This document shows, in pieces, positions 20,901 through 27,802 of a stretch of DNA of 50,588 nt (its first letter is position 1; the number at the start of each line of letters is the position of its first letter). The notes below the pieces were generated by a model that was not told the DNA's origin, did not search any database, and worked only from the letters and a program-made list of their open reading frames with translations. Made by a program: the position numbers and the translations under genes. Location of the stretch: the NCBI GenBank assembly GCA_030425205.1, contig JAUIAP010000044.1, positions 1 through 50,588 on the forward strand, written 5' to 3'. Source of the stretch: Anaerolineae bacterium. Lineage in GTDB: Bacteria > Chloroflexota > Anaerolineae > Promineifilales > Promineifilaceae.

Positions 20901-21184
20901 CGTGGGTGCTTGCACTGGAAGAGCAGGCAGGGTCAGCGGTCGAGTTGCTCACGATGTTAGAGGCGACGTGTGAGGTATCATCACCGTTATCGCCATCCGC
21001 TCCTGTGACCATCTGCGACATCGCGGGCAACTGTCTGACAGTGACGGTCGATGGCACAGTCGTCCCAACGGCCGTTCAACTCAGCAATATGAGCCATGCA
21101 ACCTCCTCTGCGGCGGTGATCGTGTTGGCAACGTTATTGCTGCTGGGGCTGTCGTTGGTGGTAAGGAGAAAACGGCGATATTGA
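8972..21184 (+). CDS. Giant (4070 aa) LamG/thrombospondin-3-type cell-surface protein
   Basis: A signal peptide (1-26, cut near ARA-Q) leads a ~260-residue LolA/LppX-like region and a hydrophobic segment (~290-310). Two clusters of DxDxDG calcium-binding repeats follow (~405-600 and ~1825-1940). Between them lies a hydrophobic, Gly/Ala-rich stretch (~1490-1570) unusual for a secreted protein. Six LamG/concanavalin-like domains (~1950-2180, 2290-2600, 2600-2820, 2940-3130, 3450-3650, 3705-3865) alternate with Ig-like linkers (TVDRDEPTVSL). Domains 1 and 5 are clearly paralogous, and domains 1, 3 and 5 are preceded by a C-x(3-4)-CP motif. The end is a membrane helix (~4045-4062) plus RRKRRY, a wall-less anchor. 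Likely an adhesin or glycan-binding matrix protein. It has its own SD and terminator (21220). Confidence 0.85.
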   Translation: MQRKRIGLVFILIGVFTIGFVRYARAQSDPASVLHNAWASTERAGQYGFESRLTQTTIPANRMSAAGRTASTETLFIEGISDRRDRSLHLTLWDDPTTVHETRQAMEIKIEGTEAMGRMSTAEDFQPIDNLSDAFAPSGDAAAFLAAAENVLPLGSETRSVPTRSGEMIDISFDRYRFTVNGDQYAVMMRQQLQDELLRTGALPRGLTLGASDTYRNMVAEGEAWITPDGLPLRFSLAIEYPVQANGERVLVDMTTTFVEFERVPVGMGVRSTVANAIEGLTQTLFTTQAAMNLSVVTVALFMTVGLLVLRPEKTQKPFALLLSAQMAFAPLTAVMDGQTLRELTEQFPHMKVAVADSAEIAQQAINDLLNTRAPFDTTQPPLVVGQQQAEVADLIKPDTVRSVAAGDDVDKDGLDATLESAFFTSPNNADHDGDGLSDGTEVALCPDKTGWPGGSPNEGIVTCPDPYYADTDLDGLLDGEEVDYLGTHPQQKDSDEDGITDGAEVQGFLMPDGTTRRYSDPLNPDHDGDGQIDGLECPQLQRPAITDDYRGDTSGNSPWSASIQCQDSDGDGQPDIFDFDDDGDGVPSNIDLTPVGSVSQPFNRTTPMKLELQNLTDNKPVLVELQIRPIIPEHLSYALNVLDWPSGDGAGQIQRWNNSTFGSVAADTSLLRSNDAAFQGDMRLSPMLEVIMPGNTTDLPRTNANHEISLNTSGNLLSTLDFTIRASGGMTITVRDAGDERPATARVYKSSCENVGSSPVVSVGTYSSSGFKTTTPINLATIADGSHVIQLTRDAKVYCQSIPTLVDGTTTLPIYMQDPGESLGTLYMEQSGTNVVFNPTYTDTNASYDLSVKAGTCRDRGAFKGGIDNLGHFGYENISNVSQLVDIVDGSHVLIMEIGSREVACLPLGNIVNGDLNTMIDSDAMADYQITVSENQDGTLSALVPLLLATDQATGRNEAFNAQMFYTHSSGTLNHTVNLVWLVSALTDYCPDGDCNHPAAVENQLRIVHRYRDEQWILAGLDVTEQHGIQTALVYEDPSAETDTLAEREENLIEWDDNLWHLANGLQRVFLEGRDCDAGDGETCAGSTDGQRDLKVTDIKTRWDSGNPPSDVQRWGIDSDALNVEELTLAHPGQLGQVTSVIDDILANQFQPTYNFTSTTGTPTTVVYPTVLIASEHKARTIGIGSDDHFNFANNTVTVDFEPSAAQRIDLITQATLTWKPFRHTGGEWKAMPITEYWDRLERHLPNAGAYTAGEDEVSEYETAADIRLTQVAYLTLYNGMANPVEVGEAGTAQLLYNLESVDAVTDNSLADTSNSIKASGKTVGGLTLSFLKPVIAELDQDYSIYQATKKLFGDDIGVYNKFSARESIGRALKSAAPDVVGWTRFRDTSKNVTLSGRARGVGSLFNSAAANIAVGTAKSIASIGHDKSSTTQTVVINTLQGIGTAQAIGSSAALYRKVQKLRALPANAGKGIKTWSQGLKPNKAGRYAGTIGLVLEAGFSIAVFAFQMASAGVVAFSLAFNSAASDVIASLVVSAALLVLASTGIGAIIVAIIGLIDALIALFCGLFPPNDENPTLGDKVAAWTCKGITGILAAGVAYFIYDDNDIIDIDNPYRLSILQMNPLLANPAAGFAQGAAIDMEMTVQNVVQTQGPDSLLSALYAWQYNESNTRSTSFAYAVTAEEERDTTKQIHNEVELDTHPTQWNYDLQTDKYLLTVDIDETEGVALDDSGINVPVSAYLAEGYASPTQECFLIPPVPPVNPVPIPVCHVRSRNESNYQPLNLQFDVFPATLSGFYQLAPKDGGQSFAWGRGGNLSLQFPRMADADGDGLHYTIDPDDSNFDTDGDGLTDFREKEIGSNPLLGNSDGDALSDLEEVRFGTDPTLSDTDGDGLDDAAEKAGWDIAYNYVDNVAKLSWAYPNPKMSDGDGDTIFDRREKALGFSPHVVNDPQVLDPKVVLAETDAVKLIVGLDEGANKAIFADTSKPNSNIKGTCADDACPTSGVRGFVRNSAYFDGDDFISLGYVPLVNQQTNNFSVAAWVRPDNLSGNRRIISVARTNGNDSFGFGTVGNQLKFTMWGVADFVSSASSELVVGEWAHVAMTTSASGGQTTVNFYVNGELHDSVTQSVSGATPSPNDDVLIGAATETSSIELIEPWIGRLDEVVMHGFVLSETEVFETLFTIYNLNDNILTGDAPFTLESSLENKLLNRNLEGVQQTTYSPELTSDIEPRNFVLPPKSELPPQLSFFGFANANTASGKYAIEQTTAAIVDVPPVSAPSTDANLVYRRASVGNFNGTSDRVSVSADSDLHLNTTDFTLSVWLKPSSSSVRRGVLGYGSGDGYAYPSIQLQGSQLYFGYGTGDAINPTYIERSLSNAVPQDGEWHHVLISYDRNNGAGNAVASVYVDSSFKGDLNFGSQRPFSAFNQFDIGRSSQKGKFKFTTFNLTCEADGAGDGEYNINYYDGGARTNNLYWSGSGTDGQNLSIHGNWHTFTNKTTIAICENDADGSDRTTCDDNDELMQRLSLLPLVFDTATSLGDSGSAEFSTTPNDPNCGFWTGYDDTATVAWEYQNNSLPYKGAMKDVRLYNRTFTTTDVNNLFQSDTIIAYYKMDDRPGATIFADELASSSATCGNDCPLTGVVGRENVAVQLDGVNDFVVADKVSTLAASAANSGNKGLSFGGWVKPDVNLIDNEPYIMSFHTSAYGNRLLLGLKDFSPNVSARIFTDNGSGTTEDVSSAALYPAGDWLHVFVTIDYNNTVNNGKLFVNGDRVAYFSTNAKPTSTGRFSIGQEWDGSTPSDLFNGAIDEVIVLKKALTEAEVEAEYNRVPRLLLAQEDTDGFLKINTLGQINGSARRSVFMTHNGVQVFDFEFNSFEGTTQLVPDSVIPIPAGEQRFKLYAINSSGTIIALGTITVPANRNYGSFFTNYNGTETSYTIFESDANTPVGAEGQIGDGASFEPDQYLTIGGDNEVEDSYTVMTWVYPRTVVGSGTVYRPIVAAEAGTYDSLDNRYETRLNASLWLGLIDGKPAMQSSTFFSPTPPPLMADLAIPTEQWSHLTFRSTVSGGVNNYQIYVNGTPVKSGTTSHNNSATNHDRTRVFLGRGHDPATETQSFFDGIIDETAIYKRALTDEEIVNAYNFQVAWLDEERSFSVTVDRDEPTVSLAEEGEILPQETQTLVLDVFDEHSYVNSAAVLYGDDNGDDGGAVFAAPCEDAEADGRTFCFSFTPTAEGRYGYEFTAIDAAGNFPDDGSNHYIYFDGTGPTLTQTPLPSTPFASTIVNNKPGFRSIELSGTVVDPNLPGGYAPAGVTTVAVTLFAENGEPVGAPIEQQAFIDGTSWLRSYQINKKDATGIYTGVIVATDAVGNETQLPIGSFTIDDTAAGVTYGNGGGRLSADNALNLNTPIIGSVSDDEKLPTLPSAGVSGVQFSLEAQLPHGSQQNEVRLSNQTELFFPFDRSQSIDGQTDNSFENLAGFRTATCSDTGCPTSGISSPNGQGLQFDGVDDALTLSNDDDVNQLTNDFTVAAWINPHALSGIGRIISTARTLSKDNGYGLGHFNDRLILTTFGVKDYITAGSYLQPNLWQHVAVHLNSSNDAEFYVNGVLVETVSHSSPAIPDTDDLFMIGAMTTQGDPTPIQLFNGIIDTPAVVHGKPVHADWDALFGMQPTLIVPFDERGVDFLTIFDVEGEMGAFNSFFGIQGGGGYGEPNHDVPGAVGARALRLGIMGSEVSVSAPDGVLPHGDDSYTISLWVEDMGYGGILFGDNVLYFDINGLEHSFNNSTFTTGYPRPGSTTGWHLLAFTYDAETHTQAIYHNGELLRSDVVPSADRPNGTPNELRLIFTSDHQGNIRSYSVDDLRVYQRPLSAEELTAMSKTRWQDAALNSRSSQFNASLPADVEGFYDLLLRGSDAAGNVDEEVEPVFSGIVDTKRPMMTITEAPISGGFRYTLVAHDFALNIESVSWPSACDGNSALVDGAYNESPWVLALEEQAGSAVELLTMLEATCEVSSPLSPSAPVTICDIAGNCLTVTVDGTVVPTAVQLSNMSHATSSAAVIVLATLLLLGLSLVVRRKRRY

Positions 21185-21219
21185 TTACGCCACGGCACAT
21201 TAAAGCGTCCTAGTTAGTG

Positions 21220-21258
21220 CGTGGTACGTGGTGTGATATGCACCACGTACCACGTTTT
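21220..21258 (+). terminator. Strong hairpin terminator after the giant gene
   Basis: A 14-bp perfect stem (21220-21233 with 21241-21254) has a 7-nt loop and is followed by TTTTG. It lies 36 bp after the stop of the giant gene, so that gene is probably monocistronic. Confidence 0.8.
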
Positions 21259-21404
21259 GTATTGTGGCGAAAAGTTCGTGACACGAATGAAAGTTTCGCA
21301 TCATTCATCCATCGCCAAAATTGCAGAACGCCAACCAAAATGAAAACATAAACAGATCGCTGGGATAGCATATTTTTCTACCTAATCAAATGTTATGATA
21401 GCTG

Positions 21405-21428
21405 TTGCGGGGTTTCAAAATCCCGCAA
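21405..21428 (+). promoter_or_regulatory. 5'-leader hairpin before the dual-hydrolase lipoprotein
   Basis: TTGCGGG (21405-21411) and CCCGCAA (21422-21428) can pair over a 10-nt loop. The structure ends 23 bp before the chosen start at 21452. It may affect translation or mRNA stability; no known riboswitch is recognised. Confidence 0.3.
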
Positions 21429-21451
21429 TCGTTTTGATGTTGCGAGATTTT

Positions 21452-24400
21452 ATGAAGAAACTTTATCCCCTCCTTTTACTTTTTATTTTCACAATCGCGG
21501 CGTGCAGTGAACCGCCCCTACCACCCACAGCGACGACACAGCCGACAGCGATTCCACCGACAAACACGGTGATCCCGACTGATTTACCCCCCACGGCGAC
21601 TCAACCACCAACCAGTCAACCGACTGACGAACCAACCGCAGAGCCAACGGCAACCCCAGAACCAACGCCAGACCAGTTGCCCGGTGGTGGCTTCACTTAT
21701 GACATGCCTGATGGCTTTTTGCTCAATCCGGCCGTTGGGCCGACGGGACAGGCAACGGGAGACGGGCAGTCAATTTTGTTGGGCAAAGAAGGGGTGACAG
21801 ATTTCGGGCCGTTCGTGCGCGTTAGTGGTGGGGTGTTGCAGGAGCCATTTTCGGCCGAATCCCTCTTCTCCTACTACCAAAATCTCTACGACCTCGAATA
21901 CCGCCTCGACATCAGCGATACCGTTCCCATCAGCACAGCCAATGGATTGACTGGCTCACAGTTCAACTTCACGTTTACCGTCCCACCTGAAAACGTTGGC
22001 ACAGGACAACTAACGCTGTTGGCAAATGACGATCAGTTTGTGACGCTGGCGGCGATTGCGGATGCGGCGGCGTGGGAAGGGGAATTTTCGGCCGAAGTTG
22101 CCACCCTAATCGACTCCATCACCTTCACCCGCGTCTTTCCCGACCTGCCCGATGTTGCCGCGACCGCTTTCTTGAGCGAAACGACGCTCATGCCCCAGCC
22201 ATACTCACTCGGCTGGACGACACTGACGCTGCCCGACAATGCGACCGCCGTCGTCAGCGACACGCTGTACAGCCGACCCGCCAAACTGGAGGGGATCATC
22301 GCCATGCCAGAGGGGGAAGGGGAACACCCCATCGCGCTCGTCTTGCACGGTCGCTTTTCGAACGTCTGTCAACCGTTGCCGGGCAGCTACAGTGCGCCAG
22401 CGTCAGCGTCACTGTCGTTTTGTTTGCCGGGATCAGCCGAAACCCGCTACGATGTCGGCTTTGCCAATCTCGTCGGCGCACTGGCAGAAGAGGGGTATAT
22501 CGCCCTCTCGATCAACGTCAACGATGCGTATCAAGTGTCACAAGACGGAATGCAACAGTTCAACGACAACATCCTCGACCAATATTTCGTCCCGCAACTG
22601 GCACAGTTGCACCTCGACGCATTGGTAAACGACACATTTCCCATCGACCTGACGGGGCGCGTTGATCTGAGCCAGCCGCCGCTGTTGATTGGTCATTCGC
22701 GGGGCGGACAAAATGTCGTCAAGATGGCACAATCGCAAAATCCACAGGGATTATTGCTGTTTGGCGCGGTCGGCGAGGCTGGCTTTTCCGTGCCGTCTAG
22801 CGTGCCCCTCGGCATCATCTACGGAGAGTGTGATGGGGATGTCGCCTTATGGGAGAGTCAACGCTACTTTGAAGAGGCGGAGAACGATCCCAACCGCAGC
22901 GCATTTGCGTCATCCGTGCTGCTGGTCGATGCGAACCACAACTACTTTGACGGCTTGATCGGCATCCGCGATGACAGCGGGCGCAAGCTCAACAGCACCA
23001 AATGCGCCATGCCCGACAACGGGCTAACCCGTGCCGAACAGCAGGCGTTTATGGTCGCCTATGTGCGTGATTTTGTGGCACAGCTGCGCGGGAAAGCGAT
23101 TTTTACCGTTGAACAGCCCGCGCCAGAGCAGCTATACGGTTTCCCCGTCATCACCAATTTGACGACGGGTGCGAAAGAGATGTTGCTCAACGATGCTGCC
23201 ACGAGCGACAACCTGACCATCACGCGATGTGAAGCGGGAGATGTCTGCCATCCGACCATCATTCCGCAGGAGTTTGTGATTCCGGGTCGGCCGATGGCGC
23301 AACGTCTCACATGGGAACAGCCCAACGCCAGCTACACGCTCACCTTTTCGCCAACCGACGCGACAATTTACGACGTGCTCAACATTCGCACCGTTCTCGA
23401 CCCAACGAGCGAGCTAAACAATGGTGCGGCGGTCATCAGCTACACCGTCACGCTAGCGGATGCGCTCGGTAACAGCACGACCATCACCACGACAACGACA
23501 CCCCTGCTGACGACGGAACCGCACGAACGCTTTGGTTTTGGCGGCGTGCCGATTTTGGCGGGTGCGACACACATTTCGCTTAACGTGCTCGACGGCGTAG
23601 ATTTCACGCAGTTGACGGAGATCACGCTGCAATTTCCGCAGGGGAGTGGGGATTTGTTGCTGTTTGATGTGTCGCTGTTGAGTGATGGGTTTTCGACGCT
23701 GTTGGAGGAGGATGCGGGGTTGCGGGGAATCGGCCGAATCAACCTCTCAGGTAGCTGCACCGCAACATTCATCGATCCTCAAATTATCGCACACCAACCG
23801 CCCGCTTATGCCATCACCAACGGTCACTGTATTGAATGGCTGGCCAACAGCGCAATCGTCAATCAGGAAGATGTTGAGGGAGAGGTGATTTTCAACTACT
23901 TCGCAGATACACAGGACGCACAAATTCGTGTCCCGATTGAGCGCATCGCTTATAGTACGATGCAGGGTATGGATATCGCCATTCTTGAGCTAGTGGCGAC
24001 CGAGGCAGAGTTGCGAACAGCAGGTGTCGAGCCATTCCCATTGGCTGACGCACCGCTGGAAGCAACACAATTGCGCGTCGTTGGTGCGCCGACGAACAGG
24101 TTGTCGCCTGAAGAATCATTCTTGCGGCAAGAAGATTGCGCCCTCACAGGTCGCGCCGATCTACTCGAATTCAACTGGCACTTCTACGACACCTACCGCA
24201 CCAACTGCCAAGACATCTTCGGAGGCAGTTCGGGATCGCCTGTTTTTGCGCTAGACGACAATCGCATCTACGCGCTCATCAACACGACCGTCGAGGGTGA
24301 AAGCGTGTGCTACTTGGGCGTGCCGTGCGAGATTTCAGAAAATGGCGTCTCGCTCAGTGTGACAAGCAGCTATGCAACACCGATTGTTGGATTGGGCAAC

Positions 24401-25051
24401 TGCTTTGATGAAAACGGCGAATTTGCGCTAACGGATAGCTGCCCACTGCCACCCGTCGCACAACTATCCATTGAAGGCAATCCAGCCAACGCCAGTCAGC
24501 CGCCGCTCAGTTGGAACAGCACCGTCACGGGAACGCTGCCTTACTATCGCTACAAAACAGGTGCGGTTGGCGGTACAGATTGCCGTGTGGAAGATGGCTA
24601 TAGCGACCCCATCGCATTGGCAAATGATAACAGCATCAACAGTGCTATTCCCGATGATGAGGGATTTTACCTGCTGTGTGTGCTGGCGGGAGAGAGCGAG
24701 ACGGTCGATGCAACATGGCAACCGCTCGAACATCCGACCGTTGTGTTCGCCCAAATTGACACCACGCCGCCCGACGCGCCTGTGATCGACGTGCGCGAAT
24801 CACCCGAAGCGTATCGCGTGACGCTCGTCTTCCAGCCGCCTGAGTTGTCCGATTATTTGTTTAAGTTTGGATCGGCCGAAACCACCACCTGCGCCGACCC
24901 AAGCGACTACCAACGCTACCGCCGCATTCCGCTCGGCATTGAGCGCGGAGCCGATCCGATCCGCCTCTGCGTCATCGCCAGCGATAACGCAGATAATCAG
25001 ACGGAACCGCTCGATCTGTTGTTGAATGAGTCCGCAGACGGGGACAATTAA
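21452..25051 (+). CDS. Lipoprotein fusing an alpha/beta hydrolase to a trypsin-like domain
   Basis: I start at ATG 21452, not the in-frame ATG 21395, because it gives a lipoprotein signal (MKKLYPLLLLFIFTIAAC). A ~45-residue Pro/Thr linker follows. Around 285-560 is an alpha/beta hydrolase: ALVLHGRFSNV, with the nucleophile elbow GHSRGG at ~413. A beta-rich middle (~565-765) leads to a chymotrypsin-fold domain with TNGHC (~788, His), GMDIAILEL (~838, Asp) and GGSSGSP (~923, Ser): a complete triad. The last ~200 residues are two Ig/FN3-like modules. 1199 residues in all; both active sites look intact. The stop overlaps the next start (TAATG). A membrane-anchored scavenging esterase/protease is likely; substrates unknown. 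Confidence 0.75.
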   Translation: MKKLYPLLLLFIFTIAACSEPPLPPTATTQPTAIPPTNTVIPTDLPPTATQPPTSQPTDEPTAEPTATPEPTPDQLPGGGFTYDMPDGFLLNPAVGPTGQATGDGQSILLGKEGVTDFGPFVRVSGGVLQEPFSAESLFSYYQNLYDLEYRLDISDTVPISTANGLTGSQFNFTFTVPPENVGTGQLTLLANDDQFVTLAAIADAAAWEGEFSAEVATLIDSITFTRVFPDLPDVAATAFLSETTLMPQPYSLGWTTLTLPDNATAVVSDTLYSRPAKLEGIIAMPEGEGEHPIALVLHGRFSNVCQPLPGSYSAPASASLSFCLPGSAETRYDVGFANLVGALAEEGYIALSINVNDAYQVSQDGMQQFNDNILDQYFVPQLAQLHLDALVNDTFPIDLTGRVDLSQPPLLIGHSRGGQNVVKMAQSQNPQGLLLFGAVGEAGFSVPSSVPLGIIYGECDGDVALWESQRYFEEAENDPNRSAFASSVLLVDANHNYFDGLIGIRDDSGRKLNSTKCAMPDNGLTRAEQQAFMVAYVRDFVAQLRGKAIFTVEQPAPEQLYGFPVITNLTTGAKEMLLNDAATSDNLTITRCEAGDVCHPTIIPQEFVIPGRPMAQRLTWEQPNASYTLTFSPTDATIYDVLNIRTVLDPTSELNNGAAVISYTVTLADALGNSTTITTTTTPLLTTEPHERFGFGGVPILAGATHISLNVLDGVDFTQLTEITLQFPQGSGDLLLFDVSLLSDGFSTLLEEDAGLRGIGRINLSGSCTATFIDPQIIAHQPPAYAITNGHCIEWLANSAIVNQEDVEGEVIFNYFADTQDAQIRVPIERIAYSTMQGMDIAILELVATEAELRTAGVEPFPLADAPLEATQLRVVGAPTNRLSPEESFLRQEDCALTGRADLLEFNWHFYDTYRTNCQDIFGGSSGSPVFALDDNRIYALINTTVEGESVCYLGVPCEISENGVSLSVTSSYATPIVGLGNCFDENGEFALTDSCPLPPVAQLSIEGNPANASQPPLSWNSTVTGTLPYYRYKTGAVGGTDCRVEDGYSDPIALANDNSINSAIPDDEGFYLLCVLAGESETVDATWQPLEHPTVVFAQIDTTPPDAPVIDVRESPEAYRVTLVFQPPELSDYLFKFGSAETTTCADPSDYQRYRRIPLGIERGADPIRLCVIASDNADNQTEPLDLLLNESADGDN

Positions 25052-26829
25052 TGCAGCCACAGACGAAGATCGCACGACTACGCCAGCAAATGCAGATGGC
25101 CGGCATCGCTGCCTGGATAGTGCCGACCGCCGACCCACACCAGAGCGAATATGTCGCCCCATGTTGGCAAGATCGCGCATGGCTTTCTGGGTTTGCGGGG
25201 TCGGCTGGCACCGTTGTCGTCACGCAGCAAGAGTGCGGGCTGTGGACAGACCCACGCTACCATATCCGTGCGGCGGCCGAACTGGCTGGCTCAGGGATCA
25301 CGCTCTTTCGTTTTGGTGAAGCGGATGTGCCATCTTACGCGACGTGGTTGCGCCAACAGTTAGCGGCTGGCAGCGTCGTCGGTTTTGACGGGTCGCGGCT
25401 GTCGATTGCGGCGGTCAGGGAACTGCGGGAAGCGTTTGAAGGGACGCAAATCACGCTTACGGCACGGCACAACTTGCTTGACGCTGTGTGGCTAGACCGC
25501 CCAACGCTGCCATCAAATCCCATCTTTCTGCACGACGATTCATTCGCCGGTGAATCGCGCACAGCGAAGTTTCAACGGGTGCGCGAACAGCTACAGCAGC
25601 ACGGCGCACAGGCGCAACTTGTCACTGCGCTGGATGAGGTGGCGTGGTTGTGCAATCTGCGCGGCAGTGATGTTGCCTACAATCCTGTCGCCATCTGCTA
25701 TGCGTTGATTACCCAAGAGGCGGTGTGCCTATTTATCGATCCGCGCAAGCTGTCGGACGCGGTACGAGCCACGTTATCGGCCGAAAAGATCACCTTCGCG
25801 CCCTACGAAACCATCTTCTCAATTGCAGATTATCTTCCCGAAGCGGCAACTGTTCTGCTCGACCCAGACCAGACAAACGAGGCACTTTACCAAGTCGTCG
25901 CGCAGACACAGCGCGTCGTGCTGGCACAGAGCGTGATCGGCCGATTGAAGGCGATTAAGAATTCGGCCGAATTAGCCGGCATGCGCCAAGCGCACAGACG
26001 GGACGGCGTGGCGGTTGTCAAATGGTGGCATTGGCTTTTGCAGCAGACAGATGATGTCGTTCACACCGAATTGACCGTTGCCGAAAAGCTCGCCGAGTTT
26101 CGTGCTCTAGGCGACCATTATCGCGGTTTGAGCTTCGGTACCATCGCTGGGTTTGGCGTGCATTCAGCCATCGGCCACTATCAGACAGACCCCCATGCGC
26201 CACCAATGATTGGAAAGCGCGGCTTATTGCTGATCGATTCAGGCGGCCACTACCTCGATGGGACAACCGACATCACGCGCACTATCGCGCTCGGCACACC
26301 GACGGCTGCCGAAAAACACGTCGCGACGACCGTGTTAAAGGCGTTGATTCGGCTCTCTCGCGCCCGCTTTCCCGCCAAAACCACAGGTGCAGCACTCGAC
26401 ACCCTGGCTCGTGAACCGCTCTGGCAGCAAGGGTACAACTGTCGGCATGGGATTGGGCATGGGGTCGGCTCATTTCTCAACGTGCATGAGGGGCCGCAAC
26501 GGCTGTCACCGCGCAACAACGTGCCGTTTGAGGCGGGGATGGTCTGCACCATCGAGCCGGGTGTCTACTTTGAGGGTCGCTTTGGGGTGCGGCTCGAAAA
26601 TGTGGTGCTGACGCAGCGTGCTGGCGAGAGTGAATTTGGTCAATTTTATCAATTTGAGACAGTCACACTCTGTCCATTTGACCTCACGCTCGTCGATGAA
26701 TCGCTGTTGACGGCGGAGGAACGGACGTGGCTCACTACTTATCATCAGCATGTGGTGAACACGCTGTCACCTTACCTGACAGCGTCTGAACGTGCATGGT
26801 TGCAGCACAAGGTGCGACAGCCACAATAA
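25051..26829 (+). CDS. pepP: Xaa-Pro aminopeptidase (M24B), long three-domain form
   Basis: This 592-residue protein has two creatinase-like N-terminal domains (~1-310) and a C-terminal pita-bread domain. The two-metal site is complete: D396 and D407 (IDSGGHYLDGTTDITRT, the correct 11-residue spacing), His in HGIGHGVGSFLNVHEG, and Glu residues in TIEPGVYFEGRFGVRLENV. The length matches the APP1-like class rather than the ~440-residue E. coli PepP. It removes an N-terminal residue before proline and is cytoplasmic (no signal peptide). The start overlaps the lipoprotein stop by one base, so the two are translationally coupled, possibly for extracellular peptide use. Confidence 0.9.
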   Translation: MQPQTKIARLRQQMQMAGIAAWIVPTADPHQSEYVAPCWQDRAWLSGFAGSAGTVVVTQQECGLWTDPRYHIRAAAELAGSGITLFRFGEADVPSYATWLRQQLAAGSVVGFDGSRLSIAAVRELREAFEGTQITLTARHNLLDAVWLDRPTLPSNPIFLHDDSFAGESRTAKFQRVREQLQQHGAQAQLVTALDEVAWLCNLRGSDVAYNPVAICYALITQEAVCLFIDPRKLSDAVRATLSAEKITFAPYETIFSIADYLPEAATVLLDPDQTNEALYQVVAQTQRVVLAQSVIGRLKAIKNSAELAGMRQAHRRDGVAVVKWWHWLLQQTDDVVHTELTVAEKLAEFRALGDHYRGLSFGTIAGFGVHSAIGHYQTDPHAPPMIGKRGLLLIDSGGHYLDGTTDITRTIALGTPTAAEKHVATTVLKALIRLSRARFPAKTTGAALDTLAREPLWQQGYNCRHGIGHGVGSFLNVHEGPQRLSPRNNVPFEAGMVCTIEPGVYFEGRFGVRLENVVLTQRAGESEFGQFYQFETVTLCPFDLTLVDESLLTAEERTWLTTYHQHVVNTLSPYLTASERAWLQHKVRQPQ

Positions 26830-26913
26830 CAGGATGGATGACCCGCTGCAAAGCAGTCCCAAACGCTTCAAAAACAGCAAAGAACATCGCTCGCTGCCCG
26901 TTTGCACGCAAAC

Positions 26914-26950
26914 AAAAAAGCCCGATTTCAACTTGAAATCGGGCTTTGCC
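26914..26950. terminator. Bidirectional terminator between convergent genes
   Basis: A perfect 14-bp stem (26917-26930 with 26934-26947) has a 3-nt loop. Leftward it is followed by a run of T (the AAAAAA at 26914-26919 on the plus strand), so it mainly ends the minus gene at 26970-27704. It can also serve pepP. Confidence 0.8.
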
Positions 26951-26969
26951 AAAGAGAGGGGTCGTTTGT

Positions 26970-27704
26970 CTATGCGTCGTTCGACGGGATAGTTGGTGTA
27001 TTGTTGTTGCGTCCACGTCCGCCGCTATGCCCACCGTTGCAGCCATCTTCAAACTCGGCCGCTTGTTCGGCCGTCAGTGTGCCGTCCGCAACGGCGTTGG
27101 CAACCAGTTCAGCATAAACAGCTTCTTCTGCATCGTTGACTTCAGCGCGGGTCAGTCCAAGCTGGTCGAGCAGGTCGCTGTAGCTCGTGTTGGCAGCGCG
27201 TGCGGCAGCGAGTTCAGCTTCGCTGATACCGAGCGACTGTGCCAGCACCGCGTCTTCATCAATGGTCGCCTCAAATGCGTCGAGTGCAGCGTGGTCGGCA
27301 GCCTCTTCTTCAGTCAGGCGGCCTTCTGCAACGCGCTCAGCGAGCTTGGCGGCGTCGGCGGCATTTTCGGCCGATTCTAACTCACTAACACTCACGCCCA
27401 GCGCATCCGCGATGAACACGTCCTTATCGAGAACGTCGTAGTATTGACCGCGTCCGAGATTGGCGAAGCGAGTTGCCTCGTTGAGTTCCGCGGCTTCATC
27501 GGCCGAAAGCCAGCCCATCGCCACCAGCTCATTGTTGTAAGCGACCGCCGCTTCATCGCGTGCTAAGTCATACGCTTCTTCCGTCACGCCCAGCAGTTCC
27601 AACTCAGTTTCGCTGGCGTGTGCGGCTGCAATCTGCGTGCCGCCAATCACAAATGCTGCAATCAACATCATAAAAATCGTCGTTAATCTTCGTTTCAAAG
27701 TCAT
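26970..27704 (-). CDS. Exported alpha-helical repeat protein, paralogue of the 42.1-kb gene
   Basis: This 244-residue protein has a signal peptide (to ~30, cleavage near AAAHA-S). Acidic helical repeats follow with units like EDAVLAQSLGISEAELAAAR and AVADGTLTAEQAAEFED, ending in a Gly/Asn-rich tail (GGHSGGRGRNNN). The gene at 42105 has the same plan: signal, D-x-IADALGV-x-x-ELE units, GxLTxEQAD units and a Gly/Arg-rich tail. AGGAG at 27713-27717 (minus strand) is the ribosome site. The promoter carries the 11-bp repeats shared with the two-component locus. The function is unknown; an envelope-stress-induced periplasmic or surface protein is a reasonable guess. Octamers at 27367 and 27499. Confidence 0.7.
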   Translation of the reverse strand: MTLKRRLTTIFMMLIAAFVIGGTQIAAAHASETELELLGVTEEAYDLARDEAAVAYNNELVAMGWLSADEAAELNEATRFANLGRGQYYDVLDKDVFIADALGVSVSELESAENAADAAKLAERVAEGRLTEEEAADHAALDAFEATIDEDAVLAQSLGISEAELAAARAANTSYSDLLDQLGLTRAEVNDAEEAVYAELVANAVADGTLTAEQAAEFEDGCNGGHSGGRGRNNNTPTIPSNDA

Positions 27705-27752
27705 GTTATTTGCTCCTATTTTGAAGTTCGTTGTGTCGAATTGACACTCGGA

Positions 27753-27802
27753 ATGATAGGGAGCAGATGCGGTGAGATTGTGTTGAGGTTGTAAAAAAGT
27801 TG
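27753..27802 (-). promoter_or_regulatory. Promoter with tandem 11-bp response-regulator boxes (minus gene)
   Basis: Read on the minus strand, CAAC/CAAC/CAAT/CATC starts recur at 11-bp steps from 27802 downward. They are followed by a -10-like TATCAT at 27753-27758. The CAACCTC unit begins exactly 33 nt before the -10, the same distance as at the 42.0-kb promoter. Confidence 0.6.

Noticed and set aside
21395..21451. Extended start of the dual-hydrolase lipoprotein
   Set aside because: The extension hides the lipoprotein signal, which is well formed from ATG 21452.
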